Positions 15,422 to 24,408 are shown, counted from the stretch's first letter. The stretch: 64,000 nucleotides of DNA from Thermoproteota archaeon (GCA_027491395.1 JAOZFI010000041.1:1-64000), one strand, 5' to 3'. Numbers and translations: made by a program. Notes: a model not told the origin generated them from the letters alone.

Positions 15422-16741
15422 TTGGTCCTAGATAAGCTCGGGACGTCCCTGAGGAAAGCTGTGAGCAGGCTGAGAGGCCGACCCGTAGTAGATGAAGCGG
15501 CGATAAACGAGCTCCTCAGGGATGTCCAGAGGGCTCTTTTAGAGGCGGATGTCAACGTTAAACTCGTCTTGGAACTCTCCAAGAGAGTTAAGGAACGTAC
15601 CCTCAAGGAGGACGTCCCTCCTGGATTCAGCAGGAGGGAACTGGCCGTCAAGATACTTTATGAGGAGCTCACCAACCTATTGGGAAGGAGACCAGCCGAG
15701 ATAGAGATCGACGGTAAGAGGACTAACGTGATCCTAGTTGTAGGTATAGAGGGATCGGGCAAGACCACCACGGTGGCGAAACTCGCCCACTGGTTCTCTA
15801 AGAGGTACGGAAAGGTGGCGATCGTGTCATCCGATGTGATAAGGCCAGCTTCGAAGCTTCAACTTGAGCAGATGGTCGGGGGCGAGATACCTATATTCTG
15901 GGAGGATCACGAGGATCCGGTCCGCATAATGAGGGACGGTCTGGAGAGGTTCATGAAGGAGAAATACAACGTTGTCATAGTGGATACCGCCGGGAGGCAT
16001 AAGGAAGAGGAGGGGCTCATGAAGGAGCTGAGAGAGTACTACGAGGCGGTTAAACCAGACATGGTAATTCTGGTGGTGGACGGCACCATAGGACAGGCTG
16101 CCTACAATCAGGCGAAGGCATTTGCAGACAGCATCCCGATAGGTGGGGTAATCGTAACCAAGCTGGATGGAGCGGCCAAGGGAGGAGGTGCTCTCTCGGC
16201 GGTGGCTGCGGCGGGCGCCCCCATATACTTCATAGGAACCGGGGAGAAGCTCGATGACTTGGAGAAGTTCGACCCCGACAGGTTCGTCTCTAGGCTCTTA
16301 GGTGGAGGAGACATTGTAGAGCTGGCTAGAAGAATGGAAGAGGCTTTCAAGGAGTCGGAGCTCTTGGACAGAATTTCAAAGGGCAAATTCGACTTGGAGG
16401 ACTTCAGGGAGTACCTTCAGCAGCTCAGGAAGGCTGGTCCCTTGGACAAGCTCTTGGAGATGATACCCGGGGTGGGTGGGAGGCTCTCCAACTTGGAGTT
16501 CGACCCGAAGGAGATGGACCGGTGGATGGCCATAATTAATTCAATGACCCCGGAGGAGAGGAGGGAACCCTCGCTCATCAGGGGAAGCAGGGTCGAGAGG
16601 ATAGCTAGGGGCTCGGGAGTAACCGCCAAGGACGTGAGGAGGCTCCTCAAATCCTACAATCAGGTGAAGAGAATGATGGAGTCCATGTCCTCTCCAGCCA
16701 AGATGAGACGTTTGATGAGGAGGATGGGCCTTGGAGCCTGA
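15422..16741 (+). CDS. srp54: Signal recognition particle GTPase SRP54
   Basis: A 439-residue signal-sequence-binding GTPase. The N domain (1-95) is followed by the G domain with P-loop GIEGSGKTTT at 108-117, a DTAGRH motif and TKLDGAAKGG. The M domain runs from about 320 to the end and contains the Met-rich helices and RNA-binding part (MESMSSPAKMRRLMRRMGLG). It pairs with the 7S RNA at 45.2 kb and hands nascent chains to SecY. TTG 15422 lies five bases after the aIF5A stop. Confidence 0.97.
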   Translation: MVLDKLGTSLRKAVSRLRGRPVVDEAAINELLRDVQRALLEADVNVKLVLELSKRVKERTLKEDVPPGFSRRELAVKILYEELTNLLGRRPAEIEIDGKRTNVILVVGIEGSGKTTTVAKLAHWFSKRYGKVAIVSSDVIRPASKLQLEQMVGGEIPIFWEDHEDPVRIMRDGLERFMKEKYNVVIVDTAGRHKEEEGLMKELREYYEAVKPDMVILVVDGTIGQAAYNQAKAFADSIPIGGVIVTKLDGAAKGGGALSAVAAAGAPIYFIGTGEKLDDLEKFDPDRFVSRLLGGGDIVELARRMEEAFKESELLDRISKGKFDLEDFREYLQQLRKAGPLDKLLEMIPGVGGRLSNLEFDPKEMDRWMAIINSMTPEERREPSLIRGSRVERIARGSGVTAKDVRRLLKSYNQVKRMMESMSSPAKMRRLMRRMGLGA

Positions 16742-17951
16742 TTTCGAGCTGGTAAGGAAGATAGTCGGGAGAGAGGGGAGACTTTGCAGGTTCTGCCTTG
16801 GCAGCTTGGTTGGCGAGAAGCTCGGAGCGATCCCCAATGCGGTGAAAGGAGCAGCTCTTGGGAGCATACTGGAACTCACCGGGAGAAGTTCTGAGGGACC
16901 ATGTGCTGTATGCGACGATCTGATAGAGAATTCCATAGATGATCTGGTGGAGAGGGCGTTGAGGCTGCTATCCATCGTCGAATATAAAAGTGTGAAAGCA
17001 GGGGTGAAGCTGCCTCCACGGTTGATCGAGAGGGAGGATCGACTGAGAGCTAAGTACAACCCTCCCAACATGGTATCGGTGAAGTTAACCCTGATCAAGT
17101 GGCTGGACCTCGTTCTCTCCGCCGAGACGGGCGCACCCATAGAAAAAGACCCCGACGTCTTGGTGACCTTCGACCTCATGCTCAAGGACGTTGAGCTTAG
17201 GATAAGCCCTGTCTTCATATACGGCAGGTACAGGAAGCTCGAGAGGGGCATATCCCAGTCCCGTAGGAAGTGTCCCTACTGCGGCGGTAGGGGATGCGAG
17301 AAGTGCAATTGGACTGGTAAGATAGCGGAGGGGTCTGTGGAGGGGATGATAGGTGAGGTGATGAAGGAGTTCTTTGAATCAGACGATTATGTGCTCCATG
17401 GTGCCGGGAGAGAGGACGTGGATGCCCGGATGTTGGGGAGGGGGAGGCCTTTCGTGATGGAACTGATGAATCCCAAAAGGAGGAGCGCCGATCTAAAGAG
17501 GATAGAGGAGGAGATCAATGCTAAGTGGAAAGGTAAGGTGGAAGTACTTGATCTCAGGTATTCCAATAGGGAGGAGGTAAGAAGACTGAAGGAAGGATCT
17601 CCCGAGGTAAGAAAGCTCTACAGGGCCTTGGTCGAAGTAGATGGGGTTGTCACCGACAAGGACCTTGAGAAGGTTGAAAGGGAACTCACCGGGGCTGTCA
17701 TAAGGCAGAGGACCCCTAAGAGGGTCTCTTGGAGGAGAGCGGACCTAGTGAGGGTGAGAAAGGTTTACGAGGTTAAGACCAAGAAGCTGGACGAAAGGAC
17801 CTTCGAAATGACCGTTCTATGCGACGGAGGGCTTTACGTCAAGGAGTTAATATCGGGCGATGAGGGGAGGACCACCCCTAGCGTTGCCGAGGTATTGGGG
17901 AAAAAAGCTTTTTGTAGGGAACTGGATGTGTTAGAGGTACTCGGTCACTGA
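16731..17951 (+). CDS. pus10: tRNA pseudouridine(54/55) synthase Pus10
   Basis: A 406-residue enzyme that makes pseudouridine at positions 54 and 55 of archaeal tRNA. An N-terminal THUMP-like/zinc region has CRFC (near 19) and CAVC (near 58). A further Cys-rich knuckle (CPYCGGRGCEKCNWTGK, about 181-197) is usual for the family. The catalytic domain contains GREDVDARMLGRGRPFVMEL with the active-site Asp. TTG 16731 overlaps the end of srp54 by 11 bases. Confidence 0.95.
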   Translation: MEPDFELVRKIVGREGRLCRFCLGSLVGEKLGAIPNAVKGAALGSILELTGRSSEGPCAVCDDLIENSIDDLVERALRLLSIVEYKSVKAGVKLPPRLIEREDRLRAKYNPPNMVSVKLTLIKWLDLVLSAETGAPIEKDPDVLVTFDLMLKDVELRISPVFIYGRYRKLERGISQSRRKCPYCGGRGCEKCNWTGKIAEGSVEGMIGEVMKEFFESDDYVLHGAGREDVDARMLGRGRPFVMELMNPKRRSADLKRIEEEINAKWKGKVEVLDLRYSNREEVRRLKEGSPEVRKLYRALVEVDGVVTDKDLEKVERELTGAVIRQRTPKRVSWRRADLVRVRKVYEVKTKKLDERTFEMTVLCDGGLYVKELISGDEGRTTPSVAEVLGKKAFCRELDVLEVLGH

Positions 17952-17969
17952 CGAATAGGGTGAGTCGAA

Positions 17970-18266
17970 ATGGGAAGGAGATCATTCGGATTTCTCTACA
18001 AGTCCAGGGACTTCCTCTCGAAGACTCCGAGGGAGAAGGGAAGGCCTTCTCCCGCGAAGTATCTGAGGGAGTTAGAGGTTGGGGATAAGGTAGTCATAGA
18101 TGTGGAACCATCTGAGAGGAGGGGTATGCCCCACAGGAGGTACCAGGGCAAGGTCGGCGTGGTTGTAGGGAAGAGGGGCCACGCCTACTTGGTGGATGTG
18201 AAGCTAGGGAACAAAGTGAAGCATCTAATAGTTCTCCCAGTGCATCTCAAGAAGCACAAGGAGTGA
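17970..18266 (+). CDS. rpl21e: Ribosomal protein eL21
   Basis: A 98-residue archaeal/eukaryotic large-subunit protein. It has an N-terminal basic segment (GFLYKSRDFLSKTPREKG), the SH3-like core with VGDKVVIDVEPS and GMPHRRYQGKVGVVVGKRG, and a LIVLPVHLKKH tail. The order eL21-rpo4-DUF655 is conserved in archaea. Confidence 0.95.
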   Translation: MGRRSFGFLYKSRDFLSKTPREKGRPSPAKYLRELEVGDKVVIDVEPSERRGMPHRRYQGKVGVVVGKRGHAYLVDVKLGNKVKHLIVLPVHLKKHKE

Positions 18267-18279
18267 ATGAGGGATCAAC

Positions 18280-18636
18280 TTGTCCCAGTCGGATGCAAGC
18301 GGGGAGAGGAAGCCCCTCACGCTCGCTGAGGTGAAGGCCCTAGTCTTCGAGAAGTGGACCTCCAACATGGAGAGGTTGAACCTCGATCAGAAGAGGCTCC
18401 TCACATACCTCTCCAAGTTCACCAAGGTGGGGGATGCCGCGAAGGCTAGAGAGGTAGTCGATCAGCTCGTGGTGAGGTTCAACCTCAAGGAGGAGCACGC
18501 TGTCATGCTGGTCAATGTGCTCCCTAAGAGTGTGGAGGAGTTGAAGGCCTACCTCTACAAGGACTACCCTCTTTTAGGTGAGTCGGACTACAAGGAAATG
18601 CTTAACTTATTGAAGGGGCTGAAGGAGGAAGAGTGA
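18280..18636 (+). CDS. rpo4: DNA-directed RNA polymerase subunit Rpo4 (RpoF)
   Basis: A 118-residue protein of the RPB4 family, part of the Rpo4/7 stalk that binds emerging RNA. It is predominantly helical, with an HRDC-like fold (QKRLLTYLSKFTKVGDAAKAREVVDQLV). TTG 18280 follows GAGGGATC. Its stop overlaps the start of the DUF655 gene (GTGA). Rpo7 is not in the window. Confidence 0.9.
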   Translation: MSQSDASGERKPLTLAEVKALVFEKWTSNMERLNLDQKRLLTYLSKFTKVGDAAKAREVVDQLVVRFNLKEEHAVMLVNVLPKSVEELKAYLYKDYPLLGESDYKEMLNLLKGLKEEE

Positions 18637-19220
18637 AACCCGGTGTCACTAAGATGTGGAGATATGTCCCAGGCAGGAGAAAGCCCCACGATAGCTGGGC
18701 CTATGTACTGTATGTTGACGAGGCTAGGAGGAGGGCCCAGCTCATCGGAGATCGCTACTTCATCATAATGGAGTTCACACTCAAGCCCAATGCCCAAGTC
18801 TCCCCCATGAAGAAGGTCTACGTGGGTAAGGGACCGAGACAGGAGGTCAGCAAGTTCCTCAGGTACATGAGCTATGACGAGCTGGCCCCCTCAGGGAGGA
18901 TGCTCTTGGAGCCGGTGGTCGCGAAGATAATACAGGAAGGGGAGCAGTTCTTCGTGAATTTCTTCAACGAGAGCGTTCCCATAACTCCGAGGCTGCATCA
19001 ACTAGAGCTCCTGCCTGGGGTGGGCAAGAAGACCCTCATGAAGATACTGGAGGAGAGGAGCAGGAAGCCCTTCGTGAGCTACTCGGACGTGGCTGAAAGG
19101 ACTGGACTCAAGGACCCTGCCGACCTTCTGGCTAGGAGGGCCCTGGATGAGCTCACCGGGAATGAGAAGTACTACATACTGGTCGCTCCCAAGAGCATAC
19201 TGGAGGAGGACCTCATATAG
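18633..19220 (+). CDS. DUF655 helix-hairpin-helix protein
   Basis: A 195-residue conserved archaeal protein. The N-terminal beta-rich part (WAYVLYVDEARRRAQLIGDRYF) is followed by a helix-hairpin-helix motif (LELLPGVGKKTLMKILEER, about 126-144) expected to bind nucleic acid. The exact function is unknown; the constant linkage to rpo4 and eL21 suggests a translation or RNA role. GTG 18633 overlaps the rpo4 stop. Confidence 0.88.
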   Translation: MKPGVTKMWRYVPGRRKPHDSWAYVLYVDEARRRAQLIGDRYFIIMEFTLKPNAQVSPMKKVYVGKGPRQEVSKFLRYMSYDELAPSGRMLLEPVVAKIIQEGEQFFVNFFNESVPITPRLHQLELLPGVGKKTLMKILEERSRKPFVSYSDVAERTGLKDPADLLARRALDELTGNEKYYILVAPKSILEEDLI

Positions 19221-19227
19221 CCTATGC

Positions 19228-20004
19228 TCAAACCCTAACTAGAGTACCTGATTCCCCCTTCAATACTCTTATCAGGTCTCCCCTCTCGGAGAATCCGGCA
19301 ATTCTAACCTTCACACCCAACCTAGCGAGCTGAAATGCCGCCTCCAGCTTGCCTCTCATGGCCCCGGTCACGTCGTAAGCAGATCTTCCCAGATCTGGTA
19401 TGTTCGCCTCAGTGATCTCTGAAATGACCTCTCCATCCTCATTAAGAACTCCCGGCACATCGGCCAGGAACACGGCTTCCTCCAGACCCAGGGGGACCAG
19501 GTAGATCGGTATCTCATCCGCAGACAGCACGGAAACCCCCCTCTCATCGTCGTAGATCAGGTCCCCGTGAGTTAACGGGACCAGATTGAGATCCATCCAC
19601 GCCCTCACCGCGGAGAGATCGCAGATCGTGCCCCCACCGATCCTCCTGAATGTGGACCTGGGGTGAAAGGGGAGCACCGGGAGGCCCTCCTCCCGCATCA
19701 AACTGGCTATCCTCAGACTCAGCTCCATCACCCTTATCGAAGTTTCCGAGACGCCCAACTCTCTGCCCGGTTTGAAGCCCTCATGTAGCTTGTACATTTT
19801 GACTGGCGCGTGACCGAACGGGCCGGCCCCGTGGGCTAGAAAGAGACTCCTCTCCCGCGAAATCCTTAAGAGGTCATCCGCTACCTCTCGTACGATCCTT
19901 TCTCTTACCTCGAAAGCTCCCTCCTTCTTAGGAGTTATTAGAGAGCCTCCCAGCTTTACGTAAAGCACGCGAGGATTTTTCAGTAATAATTTATAACCCT
20001 TCAT
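19228..20004 (-). CDS. ipk: Isopentenyl phosphate kinase
   Basis: A 258-residue amino-acid-kinase-fold enzyme that phosphorylates isopentenyl phosphate to IPP in the alternative archaeal mevalonate route for membrane lipids. It shows YVKLGGSLIT near residue 15, FLAHGAGPFGH with the substrate-binding His near 65, VPLTHGDLIYD near 145 and VTGAMRGKLEAA near 215. The start is ATG 20004. The promoter for this strand is not obvious in the 15-base divergent gap. Confidence 0.94.
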   Translation of the reverse strand: MKGYKLLLKNPRVLYVKLGGSLITPKKEGAFEVRERIVREVADDLLRISRERSLFLAHGAGPFGHAPVKMYKLHEGFKPGRELGVSETSIRVMELSLRIASLMREEGLPVLPFHPRSTFRRIGGGTICDLSAVRAWMDLNLVPLTHGDLIYDDERGVSVLSADEIPIYLVPLGLEEAVFLADVPGVLNEDGEVISEITEANIPDLGRSAYDVTGAMRGKLEAAFQLARLGVKVRIAGFSERGDLIRVLKGESGTLVRV

Positions 20005-20019
20005 CGTGACTAAGGAGGG

Positions 20020-21594
20020 ATGAGTGAGGAGATCCTGATACTGAGTAAGGATGTGCTGCTGAGGGCCCTCCTTAGGTACGAGCCTGGGTTATCTCTCATA
20101 AAGGGGTCCGTGCTCGTAGTCCCAGCCGAGACACTCTCCCAGATGGAGGAAGAAGCTTCCAAGGGGGACAGGTTCAGCGTGGGTGCCCTCACCGAGATGG
20201 TCTGGCTGAGGGATTTGGAGAGGGATGGGTACGTCAAGAGAGTCGTGGTGGAGGAACACAGGGGCAGGGGGCTCGATGCTTTGGCAGAGCTGTCCGAGAA
20301 GTTGAAGGCCAAAGTGATCACCGGCGATAGGGTCGTGACCCTAGCTCTAAGGGCTAGGGGAGTGGATGCCGTGTACATAGGCCCCGAGTACGGGGAGTTC
20401 AGGCTCTACAACTTCTTCGACCAGGATACGATGAGCGTCCACTTGAAGGAGGGCGCCCCACCTATGGCCAAGAAGGGAAGGCCCGGGGAGTTCAGGCTGG
20501 TGAGACTCTCCGACAAGCCGATGGAGGAGTTCGAGGTCAGGACCATAGCCTACGAGATACTTGAGAGGGCCAAGACGGATCCGAACGCATTCATAGAGGT
20601 GAAGTACGGCGACGCCTACGTGATACAGATAGAGGACCTCAGGATACTGGTGGCCTTCCCACCCTTCTCCGACGGGATAGAGATAACTGCCGTGCGCCCC
20701 CTCGTCAAGGTCACTCTAGACGATTACAAGCTGAGCGACAAGCTGAAGAAGAGGCTCAGGGAGAGGGCAGAGGGCATAATAATAGCTGGACCCCCGGGAG
20801 CTGGGAAGACCACGTTCGCCAGCGCTTTGGCTGACTTCTACAAGGACAAGGGGAGGATAGTAAAGACCCTCGAGTCCCCGAGGGACCTCCAGGTGGGTCC
20901 TGAGGTGACCCAGTACGGGAGGCTCGCTGGCTCTTTCGAGAATACAGCCGACCTCCTCCTACTGGTCAGGCCGGATTACGTGATATTCGACGAGATGAGG
21001 AAGACCCAAGACTTCAAGATATTCGTGGACATGAGGCTCGCTGGTATAGGGATGGTGGGCGTAGTCCACTGCGGCTTCCCGATAGAGGCCATACAGAGGT
21101 TCATCGGTAGGGTTGACTTGGGCGTGCTCCCCCATGTAGTGGACACGGTGATATTCATCAAGGATGGAAGGGTGGAGAAGGTCTATAGCCTGAAGATAAC
21201 GGTGAAGATGCCAGCTGGAATGAAAGATGTCACTCTGGCTAGGCCAGTCGTGCTGGTGAAGGACTTCGAGACCGACACGGTGGAGTACGAGATCTACACC
21301 TTCGGCGATGAGGTAGTGGTAATGCCCATAAGGGGCAAGGGCAAGGCGCCCGAGGGACTGGAAGCCCCCATAAGGTACAGGCTGAGGAAGAGGAAGCACA
21401 CCATAATCTTGGATCTCGGGCCGGAGATGGCTGAAACGGAGGTGACGATCTACTCGGGGGAGAGGGAGATCGCCACATTAACCACGGACTCCAAGGGGAA
21501 GATCACCTTGGCGAGGAGCAGCCCCGTCGGAAGGAGGATACTGGAGGCCGCCAAATCGGACACTCTGAGGGTGGTGCCCAGAGAGGAGGGCTGA
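20020..21594 (+). CDS. PIN-domain, KH-domain ATPase
   Basis: A 524-residue protein of the conserved archaeal PIN-ATPase family. Residues 1-125 form a PIN-type nuclease domain ending at KVITGDRVVTLALRARGVD. Residues 230-420 form a PilT/VirB11-like ATPase with Walker A GPPGAGKTTFAS near 249-260 and an IFDEMRK Walker B-like strand. A KH-like RNA-binding domain lies near 440-510. It is presumably RNA-linked; the substrate is unknown. ATG 20020 has TTTATAA about 26 bases upstream, inside the start of ipk, so the mRNA may be nearly leaderless. Confidence 0.92.
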   Translation: MSEEILILSKDVLLRALLRYEPGLSLIKGSVLVVPAETLSQMEEEASKGDRFSVGALTEMVWLRDLERDGYVKRVVVEEHRGRGLDALAELSEKLKAKVITGDRVVTLALRARGVDAVYIGPEYGEFRLYNFFDQDTMSVHLKEGAPPMAKKGRPGEFRLVRLSDKPMEEFEVRTIAYEILERAKTDPNAFIEVKYGDAYVIQIEDLRILVAFPPFSDGIEITAVRPLVKVTLDDYKLSDKLKKRLRERAEGIIIAGPPGAGKTTFASALADFYKDKGRIVKTLESPRDLQVGPEVTQYGRLAGSFENTADLLLLVRPDYVIFDEMRKTQDFKIFVDMRLAGIGMVGVVHCGFPIEAIQRFIGRVDLGVLPHVVDTVIFIKDGRVEKVYSLKITVKMPAGMKDVTLARPVVLVKDFETDTVEYEIYTFGDEVVVMPIRGKGKAPEGLEAPIRYRLRKRKHTIILDLGPEMAETEVTIYSGEREIATLTTDSKGKITLARSSPVGRRILEAAKSDTLRVVPREEG

Positions 21595-21599
21595 TCAGC

Positions 21600-22130
21600 C
21601 TAGCCCTTTTCGATCTCCCTCACCCTCTTCTCCATGTCGATCTCTAGGAGGAACTCCAGCACAGAGGGGGGCACGAGCTCCTTCCAATAGGGATCCCCTT
21701 TCAGCATGAACTCCCTTATCTTAGTTGCAGCGTACAGATCCCTCTTGAGGAAGGGAATGTTCTCCACCTCGAGACCGACCCTCTTGAGATCTCTTATCGT
21801 CTCGGGATCGTTGGAGAAGGCTATGTCCACCCTAGGCACCCTGTCTAGAACTAGGAGCCCCCAGTCCTCCTCTGGTGACTCCGTATCAGGCAAGGATGAC
21901 AGCATTATATCCGCTAGGGGGAAGCCCTCCCTCCTGAGAGCTCTCACCAGCATCTCCATCCTCTCATCCACCGATAGCGGATTTCTCGGAACGCAGCAGA
22001 ACTGGGAGCTGCCTATAGCTATCACCAGCTCGTCGGCCTTAGAAAGGGCGTACCTGAACACGTGTAGATGTCCATAGTGGAGCGGTTGAAACCTGCCCAC
22101 GACGAGAGCCCTCCTCCGCTTCCGCATCAT
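21600..22130 (-). CDS. nadM: NMN adenylyltransferase
   Basis: An archaeal-type nicotinamide-mononucleotide adenylyltransferase of about 176 residues, the last step of NAD synthesis or salvage. GRFQPLHYGHLHVF contains the nucleotidyl-transferase (H/T)xGH motif, and ATKIREFMLKG near the C-terminus corresponds to the ISxTxIR motif. I use ATG 22130, 4 nt after AAGGTGTT; the ORF-track GTG lies in that Shine-Dalgarno. It is downstream of the Nudix/PanK-like/ECF genes on the same strand. Confidence 0.93.
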   Translation of the reverse strand: MMRKRRRALVVGRFQPLHYGHLHVFRYALSKADELVIAIGSSQFCCVPRNPLSVDERMEMLVRALRREGFPLADIMLSSLPDTESPEEDWGLLVLDRVPRVDIAFSNDPETIRDLKRVGLEVENIPFLKRDLYAATKIREFMLKGDPYWKELVPPSVLEFLLEIDMEKRVREIEKG

Positions 22131-22230
22131 TGAGAACACCTTCCTGAGGGTCAGAGAGGTGCCTTTCGGTCACTTCTCCCCGGAGTAACTCCTCCTCATC
22201 CCCGGGTGGTCAACCCTCTAGTGAAAAATT

Positions 22231-22983
22231 TTAGGATTCCCGTTCGGAATTCATGCTTAGGAGCCTAGTCACTTCCTCCTCTATCTCCTCCTCAGGCACT
22301 TCCTCCTCCAGCAGCTGATATCTGTCGTATTCCTCCTTCCTACTCGCGAGCTCCCTTCCCTTGAGGAGAATAGCCCTTCTCTGAGGGTGCATCTCCACCT
22401 CGACCATCGCCCTAGCGATGTTCTCCATAGTGGCCTCCTGGAACACCATGAGTGAGCCATCAGACAGCTCGAATATCACTCTCATGTGCTTGTGACCCCT
22501 GGGAACCGCCATGAGGACCCTTGCCACATCCCTGTTCCTGATCACCATGAAGAAGCCGCGGGTCAGTTCTTCGATCAGCTTCCTAGTTGAAGATGTGAGG
22601 GGCAGATCCTTGGCCCTCTCCAGGGGAATCCACCTCACCTCCTTCGCGTCGTCTCCAGGCCTCAGAACACCACCCGTCACCCTGCAGAGGTAGTCCACCA
22701 AGACGTAATGGTACTTGATTCGTCCCTCCTCGTCCCTCTCCACCACTTCGGCTACGTGGATGGGGCGTGTCGCCTCCACCTCTAGACCGGTCTCCTCCCG
22801 GATCTCCCTCCTCACCGTCTCCTCCAACGTCTCGCCCGGCTCCACCAACCCGCCCGGCACGGACCACAGACCCTTTCCTGGCTCGTTCTTCCTCTTGGCC
22901 AGGAGTATCCTGCCGTTTCTCAGCAGGACCCCTCCAACCCCGACTAAAGGGACCTCAGGATACTCACGCCTCGTATCTCTCAC
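22231..22983 (-). CDS. Nudix hydrolase with extra C-terminal domain
   Basis: A 250-residue protein. Residues 12-140 are a Nudix domain with a complete Nudix box (GGLVEPGETLEETVRREIREETGLEV), expected to cleave a nucleoside-diphosphate derivative such as ADP-ribose or a cofactor. Residues 143-250 are an extra region (GFFMVIRNRDVARVLMAVPRG) ending in an acidic tail, which I do not recognise. It overlaps the pantothenate-kinase-like gene by 20 bases and is probably co-translated. The substrate cannot be read from sequence. Confidence 0.9.
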   Translation of the reverse strand: MRDTRREYPEVPLVGVGGVLLRNGRILLAKRKNEPGKGLWSVPGGLVEPGETLEETVRREIREETGLEVEATRPIHVAEVVERDEEGRIKYHYVLVDYLCRVTGGVLRPGDDAKEVRWIPLERAKDLPLTSSTRKLIEELTRGFFMVIRNRDVARVLMAVPRGHKHMRVIFELSDGSLMVFQEATMENIARAMVEVEMHPQRRAILLKGRELASRKEEYDRYQLLEEEVPEEEIEEEVTRLLSMNSERES

Positions 22984-23830
22984 CTACCGGGGATGTATAC
23001 ATGGCCAAGACTTTGAGGGAAGCTCCTATCGCGGTGGCGAACTGCGGATCCCTAGGCACGATAGCGCTCCCGCCGAAGAGGTTAAAAGGCTTCATAGCCG
23101 CGTTCACCAGCAGCTCGTGGGTCATCAATCCGCCCACTAGGACAACGCTCTCCTCTAGGCCCACGGATTTGGCGGCGAAGAGCCCCACGGTACCTATCAC
23201 TTGACCTACCATGTTAACTAGGCCGGCAGCTATGTCCTCAGGTCTCACATCGTCGCCAACCTTACCGAAGTTGGATGCGGTCACATCTGGATCCAGCCTA
23301 CCGACCGGTCCCCCAACTATATCGCCGACGGTCAGATCCACGTTCTTGGGATTACCCTTGCGAGCCATCTCCATGAGCGAGGTTATGGAGGTCCGCCTGA
23401 GGAGGAGCCTTCCGAGGCCCAGCAGGGTTCCGGCGCCTACAGCTGTCCCTCCGAGGTGCCTCACCTCGCACCTGCCACCGTCTATCCTAACCTCCACCAC
23501 CGCGGTCCCGGTACCGGCGCTCACGACGACGCACTCCTTCATGCCCGCCAGGTAGGCGCCTCCCCTGCCGACCGCCTCTATCTCGTCCACCTCCCTCACC
23601 GGTAGCCCCAATATCTTATCGGGCAGGGGCTTGGTCCTCCCCCCGCTCAAGGCCACGGCCTCTACTTCGTCAAGCTGTATCCCTTTATCCGCTAGGAGCT
23701 TCCCTATGGCGCCTGCTGCAGCCGCGAGGGGATCGGACGCGACCACGACGGTTTTCGCCAGTATGCCGGACTCTGAGGCGAGCACGCCCTTAGTGGTCGT
23801 ACCTCCCATGTCGAGCCCTATTATGAGCAA
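22964..23830 (-). CDS. Type II pantothenate kinase-like protein
   Basis: A 288-residue ASKHA-fold kinase. It carries the phosphate-1 motif IGLDMGGTTTKGV at the N-terminus, VVSAGTGTAVV near 103 and HLGGTAVGAGTLLGLGRLLL near 125, a close match to the type-II pantothenate kinase (Fumble/CoaW) signature. FGKVGDD-EDIAAGLVNMVG follows at about 190. Expected reaction is pantothenate or pantetheine to its phosphate. Archaea normally use pantoate kinase, so this suggests salvage. The ECF S-component gene lies 4 bases upstream. Substrate specificity is inferred. Confidence 0.85.
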   Translation of the reverse strand: MLIIGLDMGGTTTKGVLASESGILAKTVVVASDPLAAAAGAIGKLLADKGIQLDEVEAVALSGGRTKPLPDKILGLPVREVDEIEAVGRGGAYLAGMKECVVVSAGTGTAVVEVRIDGGRCEVRHLGGTAVGAGTLLGLGRLLLRRTSITSLMEMARKGNPKNVDLTVGDIVGGPVGRLDPDVTASNFGKVGDDVRPEDIAAGLVNMVGQVIGTVGLFAAKSVGLEESVVLVGGLMTHELLVNAAMKPFNLFGGSAIVPRDPQFATAIGASLKVLAMYTSPVGERYEA

Positions 23831-23834
23831 GGGA

Positions 23835-24371
23835 TCACCCCGTGGTCGACTTCTTCGCGGCTGAAACCACGGGGGGCACCACCAATATGGCGAAGGGTAG
23901 CTCCCAAGCGAAGGTCACGAAAGCTATGGATAGGGCCGCGGTGAGCGATAGAGGAGTCACCTCCTCGCTAAAGGGCAGGGGAAAAGCTTGGCTCCAGGCT
24001 AGAAGCCCGAACCCTATTATCAGGTGACCCACTATCAGGCCGAGGATCGAGGCAGGCACGTACCTCTTCACCGAGTACTTATCACGACCAGCCAGCTCCC
24101 CGATTATGTAGAAGCCTAGGAAGTTGGAGGGAACCCCCACGGTGAGGCTCAGTAAGGCATTTCCGTGGGTCACCATATCAGAGACGAATATGCCTATCGC
24201 AGCTGACAGGCCGCCCACAAGGCCCCCGTACAGGCACGCGAATGTGGCCGGGACCACAACAGCTGGCCAGAACCTGACGCCGTAGAAGTTGACCCCCAAC
24301 CAACTCAAGTACCCGACGATTGCATAGAGGGCCCCTCCCATGGCAGATAGAGTGAGATCCCTCACCCCCAT
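23835..24371 (-). CDS. ECF-transporter substrate-binding (S) component
   Basis: A 178-residue integral membrane protein with five to six hydrophobic helices and few charges. It begins LTLSAMGGALYAIVGYLSW, the usual opening of ECF-type S components, and has the loop GFYIIGELAGRDK. The genes for the energising A and T units are not in the window. It is the first gene of an apparent operon with the PanK-like kinase (4-base gap), so its vitamin is probably pantothenate or a related precursor. A TATA-like GTTTTTATTTTACG lies just upstream on the minus strand. Confidence 0.85.
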   Translation of the reverse strand: MGVRDLTLSAMGGALYAIVGYLSWLGVNFYGVRFWPAVVVPATFACLYGGLVGGLSAAIGIFVSDMVTHGNALLSLTVGVPSNFLGFYIIGELAGRDKYSVKRYVPASILGLIVGHLIIGFGLLAWSQAFPLPFSEEVTPLSLTAALSIAFVTFAWELPFAILVVPPVVSAAKKSTTG

Positions 24372-24408
24372 TTCCGATCGCGGTATTACACTATCGTAAA
24401 ATAAAAAC

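Noticed and set aside
22131-22230. Possible C/D-box RNA between NMN adenylyltransferase and Nudix genes
   Set aside because: A CTGA is present but no RTGATGA C box at proper spacing on either strand.
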